Below are positions 7,289 to 13,615 of a stretch of DNA of 14,128 bases, in pieces. The notes beneath the pieces were generated by a model that ran no database searches, was not told the DNA's origin, and worked only from the letters and a program-made list of their open reading frames with translations. The position numbers were made by a program, and so were the translations under genes. Positions within the stretch are counted from its first letter, which is position 1, and each line of letters starts with the position of its first letter. Origin of the DNA: Massilia sp. (GTDB lineage Bacteria > Pseudomonadota > Gammaproteobacteria > Burkholderiales > Burkholderiaceae_D); the NCBI GenBank assembly GCA_003520365.1, contig DOUW01000357.1, positions 1-14,128 of the forward strand. Direction: 5' to 3'.

Positions 7289-7620
7289 GGATTCCTCCGT
7301 CGAAAAATGACTCCAAGGAATACTGTGTGCCCGTTGGGAGTGATGGTGCTTGCGCTAAGGCAAGGTTTGTAGGGTGGGTTCTCGAACCCACGCGATACCA
7401 GGCTCGCGTTGTCGCAAACTTGATTCGTATACCGCAATCAATTGAACAGTCTCCTGAATGGCATGTGCCGGATGCACAATCCGCTTTTGCATCTGCAGAC
7501 GGTGAGTCACCGTACTGACCCGTCCTTATGAAAGGCTTAAGGTGGAAACCAGCCATTTCGCCGTCACGCCGCCGTCACGCCCCGGCGGCCCGGCACGCAT
7601 GCCGACCACATGAGGACAAT
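7289..7620. other. intergenic region between divergent genes
   Basis: This 332-base gap must hold the promoters for the minus-strand peptidase and the plus-strand YihY gene. Visible items are the REP-like palindrome (7368-7394), a dyad TTGATT-N10-AATCAA at 7420-7441, and a short tandem GCCGTCACGCC repeat near 7560-7580. No sigma-70 promoter stands out on either strand, and I see no gene here. Confidence 0.5.
7368..7394. repeat. single REP-like palindrome
   Basis: The sequence GTAGG followed by GTGGGTTC-TC-GAACCCAC and CGCGAT has the same flanks, loop and spacing as the hairpin at about 4256-4282. The stem differs by one G-to-T change on the left arm and the matching C-to-A change on the right arm, so pairing is kept. 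It lies between the peptidase block and the YihY gene and may serve as a shared transcription boundary. Confidence 0.75.
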
Positions 7621-8949
7621 ATGAGCGCTACCGATCAAGAAAAGCATGAAGCAGGAACCCGCGTGACTGCCGCCGAGCCGAGAGCGAATGCGCAGTTCGA
7701 GGTGTTCAAATCGAAGGCCTCGGACGTGCTTTCCTCTCCCTATGTGCGTGGCGCCGCTGTGCTGGGCATCGCAGCGGCGGGCTATGCGCTCGTCAGGCGC
7801 AAGAAAACGCCTGTATTCAGTCGGTCCAGTAGGCCCACCAGGTCCAGTAGGGTAGCGGAACGCAGCGACGACACCGGCGGTCCTGTGAAGGCGGGAAGTT
7901 TTCTCGTACCTCTGGCAACGTTTCTTGCCTCGGCAGTGAAGAATGCCAGTGTCCCCGCACCCGCCCCGATCCAGGAAGTAAAAGAACATGCTGTGACGCG
8001 TCCAGAGGAGCGCACATCCAATGCAAAGGACGTGGACACCGCCACGAGCACCCCGCCGCACCCAAGGTTCGAGCAAACTTCGAAGAGCTGGGTCGGCAGG
8101 CAGTGGCAAATCATTCTGGCGGCAGGAAATGCATGGATCGATGATTACGCCCCGAGCATGGGGGCGGCGCTGTCGTACTACACACTGTTTTCCCTGGCGC
8201 CGCTACTGGTCCTCGTCATCGCGATTGCCGGGTTGGTATTTGGACAGGACGCCGCACAAGGCGCAATCATCGCGCAGCTTCAAGGCATCATGGGGAAGGA
8301 AGGAGCGACGGCGGTGCAGGGCTTGCTTCAAGCCGCGCGTGAACCGTCCACCGGGATCGTCGCCAGTATCGTTGGCGGTTTTCTGCTGCTGCTGGGCGCC
8401 ACGGCCATTTTCGCCGAACTGCAAACCGATCTGGACCGCATCTGGCGCGTGCCGGCGAAAGAAAAACCTTCAGGCATTTGGGGGTGGGTGCGCAGCCGCA
8501 TCTTATCCTTCGGCCTGGTGCTCGGACTCGCTTTCATGCTGATGGTGTCCCTTGTCGTCAGCGCTGCGCTCGCGGCGACGAGCGAATGGTTGGGCGGGGG
8601 AAATGCAGCGGAAAGCGTGCTGGCGAGTGTCCTGAATTTCGCTGCGTCGTTTGCCCTCTTCACAGTGCTGTTTGCGATGATCTACAAGATCATGCCGACC
8701 GCGAAGATATCCTGGCACGATGTGTGGATGGGGGCCGCGGTAACAGCCTTGCTCTTCAACGTAGGCAAATCCTTGATCGGCTTGTACCTTGCGAAATCGA
8801 GCGTGGCCTCGGGCTTTGGCGCAGCCGGCTCTTTTGTGATTCTTGTCGCGTGGTTTTATTATTCTGCGCAGATTTTCCTGTTTGGCGCTGAATACACGTG
8901 GGTGTACGCAAACAGCAAAGGACGGAACGGTGGCGCCGGTCGCTCTTAG
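7621..8949 (+). CDS. YihY/BrkB-family inner-membrane protein with long N-terminal extension
   Basis: The YihY/BrkB (formerly RNase BN) family are multi-spanning inner-membrane proteins of uncertain function; no RNase or transport activity should be assumed. ATG 7621 follows GAGGA by a normal distance. The 442 residues fall into two parts. Residues 1-155 are an extension with a short hydrophobic segment at about 43-58 flanked by basic residues (VRRKK), a second at about 92-106, and a Pro/Thr/Glu-rich linker. Residues about 160-430 form the BrkB core: AWIDDYAPSMGAALSYYTLFSLAPLL, then LGATAIFAELQTDLDRIW, then about four more helices ending in SFVILVAWFYYSAQIFLFGAEYTWVYA. The amphipathic start of the extension (FEVFKSKASDVLSSPYV) recalls DUF883-like membrane-tail proteins, but that is a guess. 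The gene stands alone, between two accessory blocks. Confidence 0.88.
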   Translation: MSATDQEKHEAGTRVTAAEPRANAQFEVFKSKASDVLSSPYVRGAAVLGIAAAGYALVRRKKTPVFSRSSRPTRSSRVAERSDDTGGPVKAGSFLVPLATFLASAVKNASVPAPAPIQEVKEHAVTRPEERTSNAKDVDTATSTPPHPRFEQTSKSWVGRQWQIILAAGNAWIDDYAPSMGAALSYYTLFSLAPLLVLVIAIAGLVFGQDAAQGAIIAQLQGIMGKEGATAVQGLLQAAREPSTGIVASIVGGFLLLLGATAIFAELQTDLDRIWRVPAKEKPSGIWGWVRSRILSFGLVLGLAFMLMVSLVVSAALAATSEWLGGGNAAESVLASVLNFAASFALFTVLFAMIYKIMPTAKISWHDVWMGAAVTALLFNVGKSLIGLYLAKSSVASGFGAAGSFVILVAWFYYSAQIFLFGAEYTWVYANSKGRNGGAGRS

Positions 8950-9000
8950 TCACCTGCTCACGGGATGGGTGGAGTTGGCCCCGGAAACAGAAACAGCAAC

Positions 9001-9016
9001 GGCCGCGTCAGCGGCC
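9001..9016. terminator. hairpin terminator between YihY gene and DyP operon
   Basis: GGCCGC (9001-9006), loop GTCA, and GCGGCC (9011-9016) form a strong GC stem. T-rich sequence follows on the minus strand and only a short ATTGTT on the plus strand. It is the counterpart of the flgN hairpin at 12688-12705 and now probably ends YihY transcription as well. Confidence 0.5.
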
Positions 9017-9042
9017 ATTGTTGAAAGATAAGAAAGTAAGCC

Positions 9043-9071
9043 TCAACCCAGCACGAACCGCCGCGACGCCC
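9043..9071 (-). pseudogene. remnant of the flgN 3' end
   Basis: Read on the minus strand, these bases encode ASRRFVLG followed by a TGA stop, identical to the last eight residues of flgN. The only change in the coding part is a silent GGC to GGT in the final glycine. Upstream of 9071 the resemblance to flgN ends at once, so this is a tail fragment and not a full second gene. Confidence 0.75.
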
Positions 9072-9197
9072 AATCGGAGCCGCTGAGTGCATCGCATTGA
9101 AAGGCAAGTATCAACGCCTGACCTGCTCGAATATCTCGTTCGATGTCACGGAAGCTGGATGTTGTTGGCTCTTGCCATCTCCAGCTCCATCGGACCG

Positions 9198-10574
9198 CTA
9201 GCCTGTCCAGCCGGCCTCGCCGATCCAGCGCAGGGCGCTCAGCGACGGCATGAACAGGTATTCGCCGCCCCTCAGGCGATTGAAGGTGGCGACGCCGTCC
9301 AGTCGGCGTCTCACCGGCGGCTGCGGCAGCGTGAAGCTGCCGGGCGTCTCGTGCAGGCCGACGACGGCGTCGCGCTCGGCACCAAGGTCGATGAAGTTGC
9401 CGCGGTTGATCCACTCCTGCTGGAGAAACTCGATGGTGTCGTAAGCGCGCGCGCTGATGAAGATGAAGAAGATGCCGCGGTCGCCATGCACATCGTCGGC
9501 CGCCGTCACGTCGCGGCGCCATTTGGGGCCGAAGGTCGAGGAGCGTCGAATGATGCGGTGGATGTTCACGTCGGTCAGGATCGTCAGCTTGCTGTCGCGC
9601 GGGTTCAGGCGCCGCATGTGGGACGCATGCGGGCATACGAAGCCGCGTGGGTCCTTCGAAAAATCGAAATCGTTGTTGCGAGTCGGGTCGGCACCCAGGT
9701 CCGGATCGTCATGCTCGGGCGCGAGGATCAGCGGCGCGCCGCTGCGCCAGCGCCCGACCAGCTTGGCGGCCAGCAGCTCTTCCTCCTGCTCGCCGGAGGC
9801 ATGGCTGCGCACGAAATCATTGAAGGCGCCGACCTGGCTGGCGTACTTGCGCAGCACCACGAAGGAGCCGTTGCGCCCCAATTCAGGCGGATCGGGCATC
9901 GCCACCGGCGCCCCGCTCTCGCTGTCTTCGCCGAGGATGAATTCGCCGGCCGCGATCGCACGCTCCTGGCCCGGCACCGGATCGACGCCGCTGCCGGCGA
10001 CTGCCGGCTGCGAAATCGAATCGCGGAAGCCGAAGGGGTTCTTGGCGTCGGCATCGGCGCCGAAGGCATGGGTGCCGACCAGGGTCACGCCGTGCGAGCG
10101 CGCCAGTTCGCCCATGGCCTTGGCGCGCGCGACGTCGAGCGCGGCCTCGTCGCGCGCATAGATCGTCAGCGCGAGGTGGCAGGCGCCGGGGCGAAAGGCC
10201 TCGTCCCAGTGTTCGGGCGCATTGCCGCCGATGTCGCGCAGTTGTTCGGCGCGTGCCGCCATGCCTTGCTGGAAGGGCAGGGGAAAACTCTTCAGCGAGG
10301 ATTCCGGCAGGCCCAGCGCCTTCAGGCCCTGGAAACTGAGAGCTGCGCCAATCCAGGCTTCGCGGTCGTCGGTCCAGCCAGCTGCGGAGGGAATGTGGGC
10401 GGCCAGGCGGCGCACCAGGTCGCGTCCTCCCTCCGCCTCGTCGATATGCAGCATCGCGTGGATGCCGACATAGGGTTCGGGGCGCGAGCGCAGGATCAGG
10501 GCCTGGATGTCGTCCAGGGCCAGCGTGACCCGTTCGCGCCGGAAGCGCGCCTTCAGATCGGTGAGCAGGCTCAT
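9198..10574 (-). CDS. DyP-type haem peroxidase
   Basis: Dye-decolourising peroxidases use haem and hydrogen peroxide to oxidise bulky substrates. The start ATG 10574 lies one base after the stop of the upstream gene (TGA-C-ATG), which indicates tight coupling. The 458-residue length fits a large DyP subfamily rather than the compact B type. Key residues are the distal motif GFRDS at 182-186 (catalytic Asp185), the proximal haem ligand His319 in CPHASHMRR, NPRD at 324-327, and the distal arginine in IIRRSS (343/344). The last position of the classical GxxDG motif is Ser instead of Gly. There is no signal peptide, so it is probably cytoplasmic, and no obvious encapsulin-loading tail. It is the last gene of a three-gene operon behind a catalase-fold gene, so peroxide chemistry is the likely theme. 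The physiological substrate is unknown. Confidence 0.92.
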   Translation of the reverse strand: MSLLTDLKARFRRERVTLALDDIQALILRSRPEPYVGIHAMLHIDEAEGGRDLVRRLAAHIPSAAGWTDDREAWIGAALSFQGLKALGLPESSLKSFPLPFQQGMAARAEQLRDIGGNAPEHWDEAFRPGACHLALTIYARDEAALDVARAKAMGELARSHGVTLVGTHAFGADADAKNPFGFRDSISQPAVAGSGVDPVPGQERAIAAGEFILGEDSESGAPVAMPDPPELGRNGSFVVLRKYASQVGAFNDFVRSHASGEQEEELLAAKLVGRWRSGAPLILAPEHDDPDLGADPTRNNDFDFSKDPRGFVCPHASHMRRLNPRDSKLTILTDVNIHRIIRRSSTFGPKWRRDVTAADDVHGDRGIFFIFISARAYDTIEFLQQEWINRGNFIDLGAERDAVVGLHETPGSFTLPQPPVRRRLDGVATFNRLRGGEYLFMPSLSALRWIGEAGWTG

Positions 10575-10575
10575 G

Positions 10576-11274
10576 TCAGTAATCCACCCCTTCCGGCTGC
10601 GAGATCGCGGCCGTGAGCGTATCGAGCGCCTTGCGCGTCGTCTCGTCCGCGGGCGGATGCGCGGCCATGGCATCGAAGAAGGCATCCAGCGCCTTTTCCA
10701 TGCGCTGGTAGCGGCGGGTATCGACCACTGTCACCTGCGGATTGGCGACGAACCAGCCGGCGGCGTCGATCTGGTGCGCGGCAATGAAGTCCTTCACTTG
10801 CGGACTGGCGATGCCGGGCCAGCCTTCCACGTTCGCAAACAGCAGGTCCATCAGTTCCGGGATCTTGGTCGCGAAATCGTTGATGTAGCTGTCCCAGTCG
10901 CCGTCATAGGTGGTGGCGAACAGGATGCGGGTGTCGTTGTCGAAGAAGACGAAACGCATGTCGTGCAAGGTGGAGACGCGCTGGGCGCCGTCCATATTGC
11001 CGTTGGTGAGATCGAAAATGCGGCGCAGGCGGTCGGCGCCGCCCGGCTTGAGCTGCGCGATGGCGGTCAGCTCGGACACGTTGCCGGATTGCTTGCCGGC
11101 GCGCCCGGCCGATCTGGCGCTGCCCTTCAGGTCGGGATTGTGCTTTCGCACCATCGCTTCCAGCGCGATCTTCGCAAGATGCGGCGCGTCGTGCGCCACC
11201 GCGTCGATGCGGCGCCTGACTTCCTGCAGCCAGGTTTCGTCGTCCAGGCGCGGATCGGTGGTTTTCTCGGTCAT
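10576..11274 (-). CDS. conserved-looking protein of unknown function in the peroxidase operon
   Basis: I do not recognise a named family. The start ATG 11274 has GAGGAG upstream and lies 12 bases after the catalase-like stop. The protein has 232 residues, no signal peptide and no membrane segment. Residues about 66-140 look like a beta-alpha-beta unit: ELTAIAQLKPGGADRLRRIF, then HDMRFVFFDNDTRILFATTY, then DGDWDSYINDF. This pattern fits a ferredoxin-like or dimeric alpha/beta-barrel fold of the kind also used by DyP and chlorite-dismutase proteins. The C-terminal third is helical. There is no CxxCH or other clear haem-ligand motif. Lying between a catalase-fold protein and a DyP with almost no spacing, it probably works with them, as a partner, a haem-handling protein or a monooxygenase-like enzyme. 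All of that is inference. Confidence 0.85.
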   Translation of the reverse strand: MTEKTTDPRLDDETWLQEVRRRIDAVAHDAPHLAKIALEAMVRKHNPDLKGSARSAGRAGKQSGNVSELTAIAQLKPGGADRLRRIFDLTNGNMDGAQRVSTLHDMRFVFFDNDTRILFATTYDGDWDSYINDFATKIPELMDLLFANVEGWPGIASPQVKDFIAAHQIDAAGWFVANPQVTVVDTRRYQRMEKALDAFFDAMAAHPPADETTRKALDTLTAAISQPEGVDY

Positions 11275-11286
11275 GGTTCTGGCTCC

Positions 11287-12378
11287 TCAGTCGGGAATGT
11301 CGGAAGGCTGCGATGGCTCCGTGCGCGGTCGCGCGTTCATCGTGTGGCGATATGCGCTCGAACGCTCATAGGCCGCGCGCCGGATGCGCATGATGCCGCC
11401 CAGCGGCCGGTGCGCCTCGATGCCGTTCCAGGGGTTGAAGGACAGGACGTCGTCGCCGTACACCTGGCGTCCGGGCGTGGCGCTGGGCTGCGCAGGGAAG
11501 CGCAGCGTGGCAATGGGGCGGTGCGGGGAACGCGCCTCGCTCCACGGTATGGCGGCGTCCTCGACCGGCATCGCCGCCAGGTCGACGCACAGCTGCGCCG
11601 ACAGTTCATATTCCGCGCCCTGTTCGGCGAAGAAGGCGCTGACGGCGTCGCGCATGCAGGCGTCGTGCACCTCGCGCAGCGGCTGGCCGGCCAGCGCGCG
11701 TACCTCCGCGGACTTCGGCGCGAGCGCAAGCTTGGCGATGTAGTCGCCGAAGCGGATTGCCGCCTGCGTGTGGTAGGTCTCGCCGAGCGGATGGTGGTTG
11801 TCGCGCGCCAGGCCTTCGAGGGTGGCACCCGGCTCCAGGCCCAGTGCCTGCACCAGTTCCTTCGCGCCGCGCGCGGTGCCGGCGACCAGGCGCTGGAAGG
11901 TGTCCGGCGCATGCGCGTTCGCTTCGAGCAGCGCCAGCATCTGCTTGTACTTCGGGATGGTGCCGAAAGCGAGCACCGGGAAGTTCACCATCAGGAAGTC
12001 CTGGTTGGCGCCGGCAATGTCGGGCGACAGGCGTTCGCCGTCTACGCCCATCACCTTGAGCGCAAAGCCGCGCGGGGCGGGAATCTTGTCGGAGTGGATG
12101 TCGCCGGGCGCCGAGGACAGGCGCGCGACCACCTGGTAAGTGCGCGCCTCGGCAAAGATCCCCTGGCGCAGCTCGGGCGGCAAATCCGCATGGACCTCGA
12201 GCTCGCCCACCAGCAGGCCGTTCGACTTCGCATGGGCGTCGCGGATCCCGTGGCGGTGGCGCTCGAAGGCGCAGCGGTTGGTAGCCGCCATCCGTTCGAC
12301 GATCTCTTCGGTCAGGCGCGCTTCGTCTTCAGCGACCGTTTCGACATCCGGGGTGTAGGGAAGGGGAAGCAAGATCAT
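11287..12378 (-). CDS. catalase-fold haem protein (small catalase-related family)
   Basis: This is a member of the small catalase-related group that lacks the large C-terminal regions of true catalases. I place the start at ATG 12378 (363 residues). A TTG at 12387 is also in frame. The ribosome site is awkward: GGAGG sits only two bases before the ATG. Likely active-site residues by analogy with catalase are distal His49 in RDAHAKSNG, Asn125 in GANQDF, and the proximal pair Arg333/Tyr337 (RRAAY), spaced exactly like the RxxxY haem ligand of catalases. Other family-like stretches are RGFALKVMGV (103-112) and FNPWNGIEAHRPLGGIMRIR (314-333). There is no signal peptide. It is first in the operon with the unknown protein and DyP. 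It could act as a peroxidase, a catalase or a hydroperoxide-processing enzyme; sequence does not decide. Confidence 0.88.
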   Translation of the reverse strand: MILLPLPYTPDVETVAEDEARLTEEIVERMAATNRCAFERHRHGIRDAHAKSNGLLVGELEVHADLPPELRQGIFAEARTYQVVARLSSAPGDIHSDKIPAPRGFALKVMGVDGERLSPDIAGANQDFLMVNFPVLAFGTIPKYKQMLALLEANAHAPDTFQRLVAGTARGAKELVQALGLEPGATLEGLARDNHHPLGETYHTQAAIRFGDYIAKLALAPKSAEVRALAGQPLREVHDACMRDAVSAFFAEQGAEYELSAQLCVDLAAMPVEDAAIPWSEARSPHRPIATLRFPAQPSATPGRQVYGDDVLSFNPWNGIEAHRPLGGIMRIRRAAYERSSAYRHTMNARPRTEPSQPSDIPD

Positions 12379-12674
12379 ACCCTCCAAAAATTTGCTTTAA
12401 ATGCATCATTGATGGGTATGTTAGGAGATAATTTGTTGCACCGCAACCGAGAGCACGCTCTAGCGTGCGGCTTGACGCTGCGGCCATCCGGGGCGTGCCC
12501 GGACCACCAACGCATCGGAGCTTGTGCGATGCGGGCAAGCCAAGCGGCGCCTGTCAGGCCGAACTGCACGCTCTCGTATCTGCAGCGTTGCCGGTTTAGA
12601 ACGGTCCAGATGGGTCAGCTTTCGGCGCGAGGCGGCGCAATCGAGCGACGCCAGCTGGCCAGGTCTTGAGCGCA
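12379..12674. promoter_or_regulatory. upstream region of the catalase/DyP operon
   Basis: This 296-base region has no supported gene. On the minus strand TTGCGG-N17-TAACAT (about 12411-12439) is a mediocre sigma-70 candidate followed by AT-rich sequence. Just upstream is a perfect dyad, GCACGCT-CT-AGCGTGC (12453-12468), well placed for a regulator. The AT content near 12385-12440 is higher than in the surrounding genes, as expected for a promoter. I see no convincing OxyR or Fur site. Confidence 0.35.
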
Positions 12675-12758
12675 CCCGGAAACAACAACGGCCGCATGCG
12701 GCCGTCATCAAAAGAGAAGAAAGTAAACCTCAGCCCAGCACGAACCGCCGCGACGCCC
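12675..12758. repeat. direct repeat, right copy (genuine flgN 3' end plus hairpin)
   Basis: This is the partner of 8980-9071. The intact flgN stop codon (12730-12732) lies inside it, so this copy is the functional gene end and the left copy is the remnant or insertion scar. Both copies include the flgN tail, the stretch AAGAAAGTAA, a GC hairpin and CCCGGAAAC. Confidence 0.88.
12688..12705 (-). terminator. terminator hairpin after flgN
   Basis: ACGGCCGCATGCGGCCGT is a perfect 18-base palindrome 24 bases after the flgN stop. On the minus strand it is followed by TGTTGTTT. The T-run is interrupted, so termination strength is uncertain, but position and GC stem fit the end of the flgA-flgM-flgN unit. 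Confidence 0.55.
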
Positions 12759-13197
12759 CGGCGCCAAAGGTCTGCCCGTTGGCCCCATACAAGGTCGATT
12801 CCGCGCCGCCGGTCGGCGTACGCAGCGCCTGCAGCACGGTCTGGTTATGCGCCATCTGGCGATTGATCAGCATGCCATTCACCCGGTTCAGTTCCTTGGC
12901 CTCCGCCGTGCGTGCCAGCAGTTCGGACCAGGATGAGCGCACAGCCTCGTCGCCGTGCGCCGCCAGCCAGGGGTCCATGCCCGCTTCCGCCGCGGGAAAA
13001 CCCGCGCCGCCCAGGGTCGCGTGGCGCTGGCGCGAGAGTTGCGCCAGTTCCTGCACCAGCGCGACCTTGCGTGGCGTCACTTCTGCCAGTCCGTCCGCAT
13101 CCGCCGCCACCAGCAGTTGCTGTTCCTGCTTCATCAGTTCCACCAGTGCGTCGATGCGCTGGCGTTCGGCGGGGAGGGTGGCGTTCGGACTGGTCAT
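12730..13197 (-). CDS. flgN: FlgN, chaperone for flagellar hook-associated proteins
   Basis: FlgN binds the hook-filament junction proteins FlgK and FlgL in the cytoplasm and delivers them to the flagellar export gate. The 155-residue size and the all-helical, coiled-coil character fit the family: RIDALVELMKQEQQLLVAADADGL, then KVALVQELAQLSRQRHATL, then an acidic middle and ELLARTAEAKELNRVNGMLINRQM. The tail SRRFVLG is the part duplicated at 9043-9071. It starts 6 bases after the flgM stop, and its ribosome site is weak (GATAAAG), which suggests coupling to flgM. Sequence conservation is low in this family. Identification rests on helix pattern, size and the flgA-flgM-flgN order. Confidence 0.9.
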   Translation of the reverse strand: MTSPNATLPAERQRIDALVELMKQEQQLLVAADADGLAEVTPRKVALVQELAQLSRQRHATLGGAGFPAAEAGMDPWLAAHGDEAVRSSWSELLARTAEAKELNRVNGMLINRQMAHNQTVLQALRTPTGGAESTLYGANGQTFGAGASRRFVLG

Positions 13198-13203
13198 ATC
13201 GCT

Positions 13204-13512
13204 TTATCGGTTGCGTGAGTGGAGCAGGTCGCGCACGGTATCGAGCAAGCCGTCCGCGATCCTTTCGGAATTGACTTGGAACTGCCCATCGGCAATTGCC
13301 ATCTTGATACGTTCAACTTTCTTGGCATCGAACACTTCGTTCGCCTTGCCGGTACCGCTCGTTGCCTGGGCTTGCGACGACAGGCGTACGCTGTCGGTTT
13401 GGGCCGGGGCGGCGGTGGCGGCAGCCTTTTCCGCCTGCTTCGCGTTGGCTGCCGTGGTCTGATTCTGTTGTTGCAGGCCTTGCGGGCCTTTGAGGGTATC
13501 GTTGATTTTCAC
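13204..13512 (-). CDS. flgM: FlgM, anti-sigma-28 factor
   Basis: FlgM binds FliA and blocks late flagellar transcription until it is exported through the finished hook-basal body. I chose GTG 13512 because AAGGA sits 7 bases upstream and the product begins MKINDTLKGP, a usual FlgM opening. A longer in-frame start would add an unlikely 23-residue leader. The 102-residue protein has a Gln/Ala/Thr-rich flexible N-terminal half and a C-terminal sigma-binding half at about 58-102 (NEVFDAKKVERIKMAIADGQ, then ERIADGLLDTVRDLL). It is preceded by a sigma-28 promoter and followed closely by flgN. Its target FliA is encoded at 1972-2700. Confidence 0.95.
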   Translation of the reverse strand: MKINDTLKGPQGLQQQNQTTAANAKQAEKAAATAAPAQTDSVRLSSQAQATSGTGKANEVFDAKKVERIKMAIADGQFQVNSERIADGLLDTVRDLLHSRNR

Positions 13513-13560
13513 AGCATCATCCTTCTCTGTTCGGAGCAGGAACTCCGGGATCTGCACTGT

Positions 13561-13587
13561 GTAACGGCCGTACAGGCCCAAACTTTA
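13561..13587 (-). promoter_or_regulatory. sigma-28 (FliA) promoter for flgM-flgN
   Basis: On the minus strand TAAAGTTT (13580-13587), then 11 bases, then GCCGTTAC (13561-13568) matches the flagellar sigma-28 consensus TAAAGTTT-N11-GCCGATAA: 8 of 8 in the -35, ideal spacing and 6 of 8 in the -10. It lies about 50 bases before the flgM start, in the 103-base flgA-flgM gap, giving flgM-flgN a FliA-dependent promoter separate from the flgA transcript. Confidence 0.88.
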
Positions 13588-13615
13588 GCGCGGATCCGCA
13601 AACAAAGAAGTTTTT

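Larger units (their letters stand above)
8980..9071. repeat. direct repeat, left copy (flgN tail plus hairpin)
   Basis: This is an imperfect copy of 12675-12758. It runs from CCCGGAAACA through a GC hairpin to GACGCCC. The right part (9030-9071) matches 12717-12758 at 40 of 42 positions, including 25 identical bases at the end. The left part matches with small gaps. The two copies are in the same orientation, with 3,687 bases between corresponding points, and they bracket the DyP/catalase operon. Confidence 0.88.

Noticed and set aside
9127..9143. TCGAA-N7-TTCGA dyad after the DyP stop
   Set aside because: A 5-bp stem with no T-run is too weak to call a terminator or operator.
9043..9636. 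A 197-residue minus-strand frame ending in the flgN tail
   Set aside because: It overlaps the DyP gene in another frame and only its last eight codons resemble flgN, so it is not a second flgN gene.
9087..10616. A 509-residue open frame on the plus strand opposite DyP
   Set aside because: The DyP reading on the other strand has GFRDS, the proximal His and NPRD in the right order. This frame has none.
10507..12669. A 720-residue open frame on the plus strand across the catalase operon
   Set aside because: It is the antisense shadow of the catalase-fold and unknown genes. Composition is Arg/Gly/Val/Ala-heavy with no recognisable domain, whereas the minus-strand products have clear haem-ligand motifs.
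8980..12758. Insertion sequence or transposon explanation for the direct repeats
   Set aside because: No transposase or integrase and no terminal inverted repeats are visible inside the segment. The repeats are about 85-92 bases and imperfect, too long for a usual IS target duplication.
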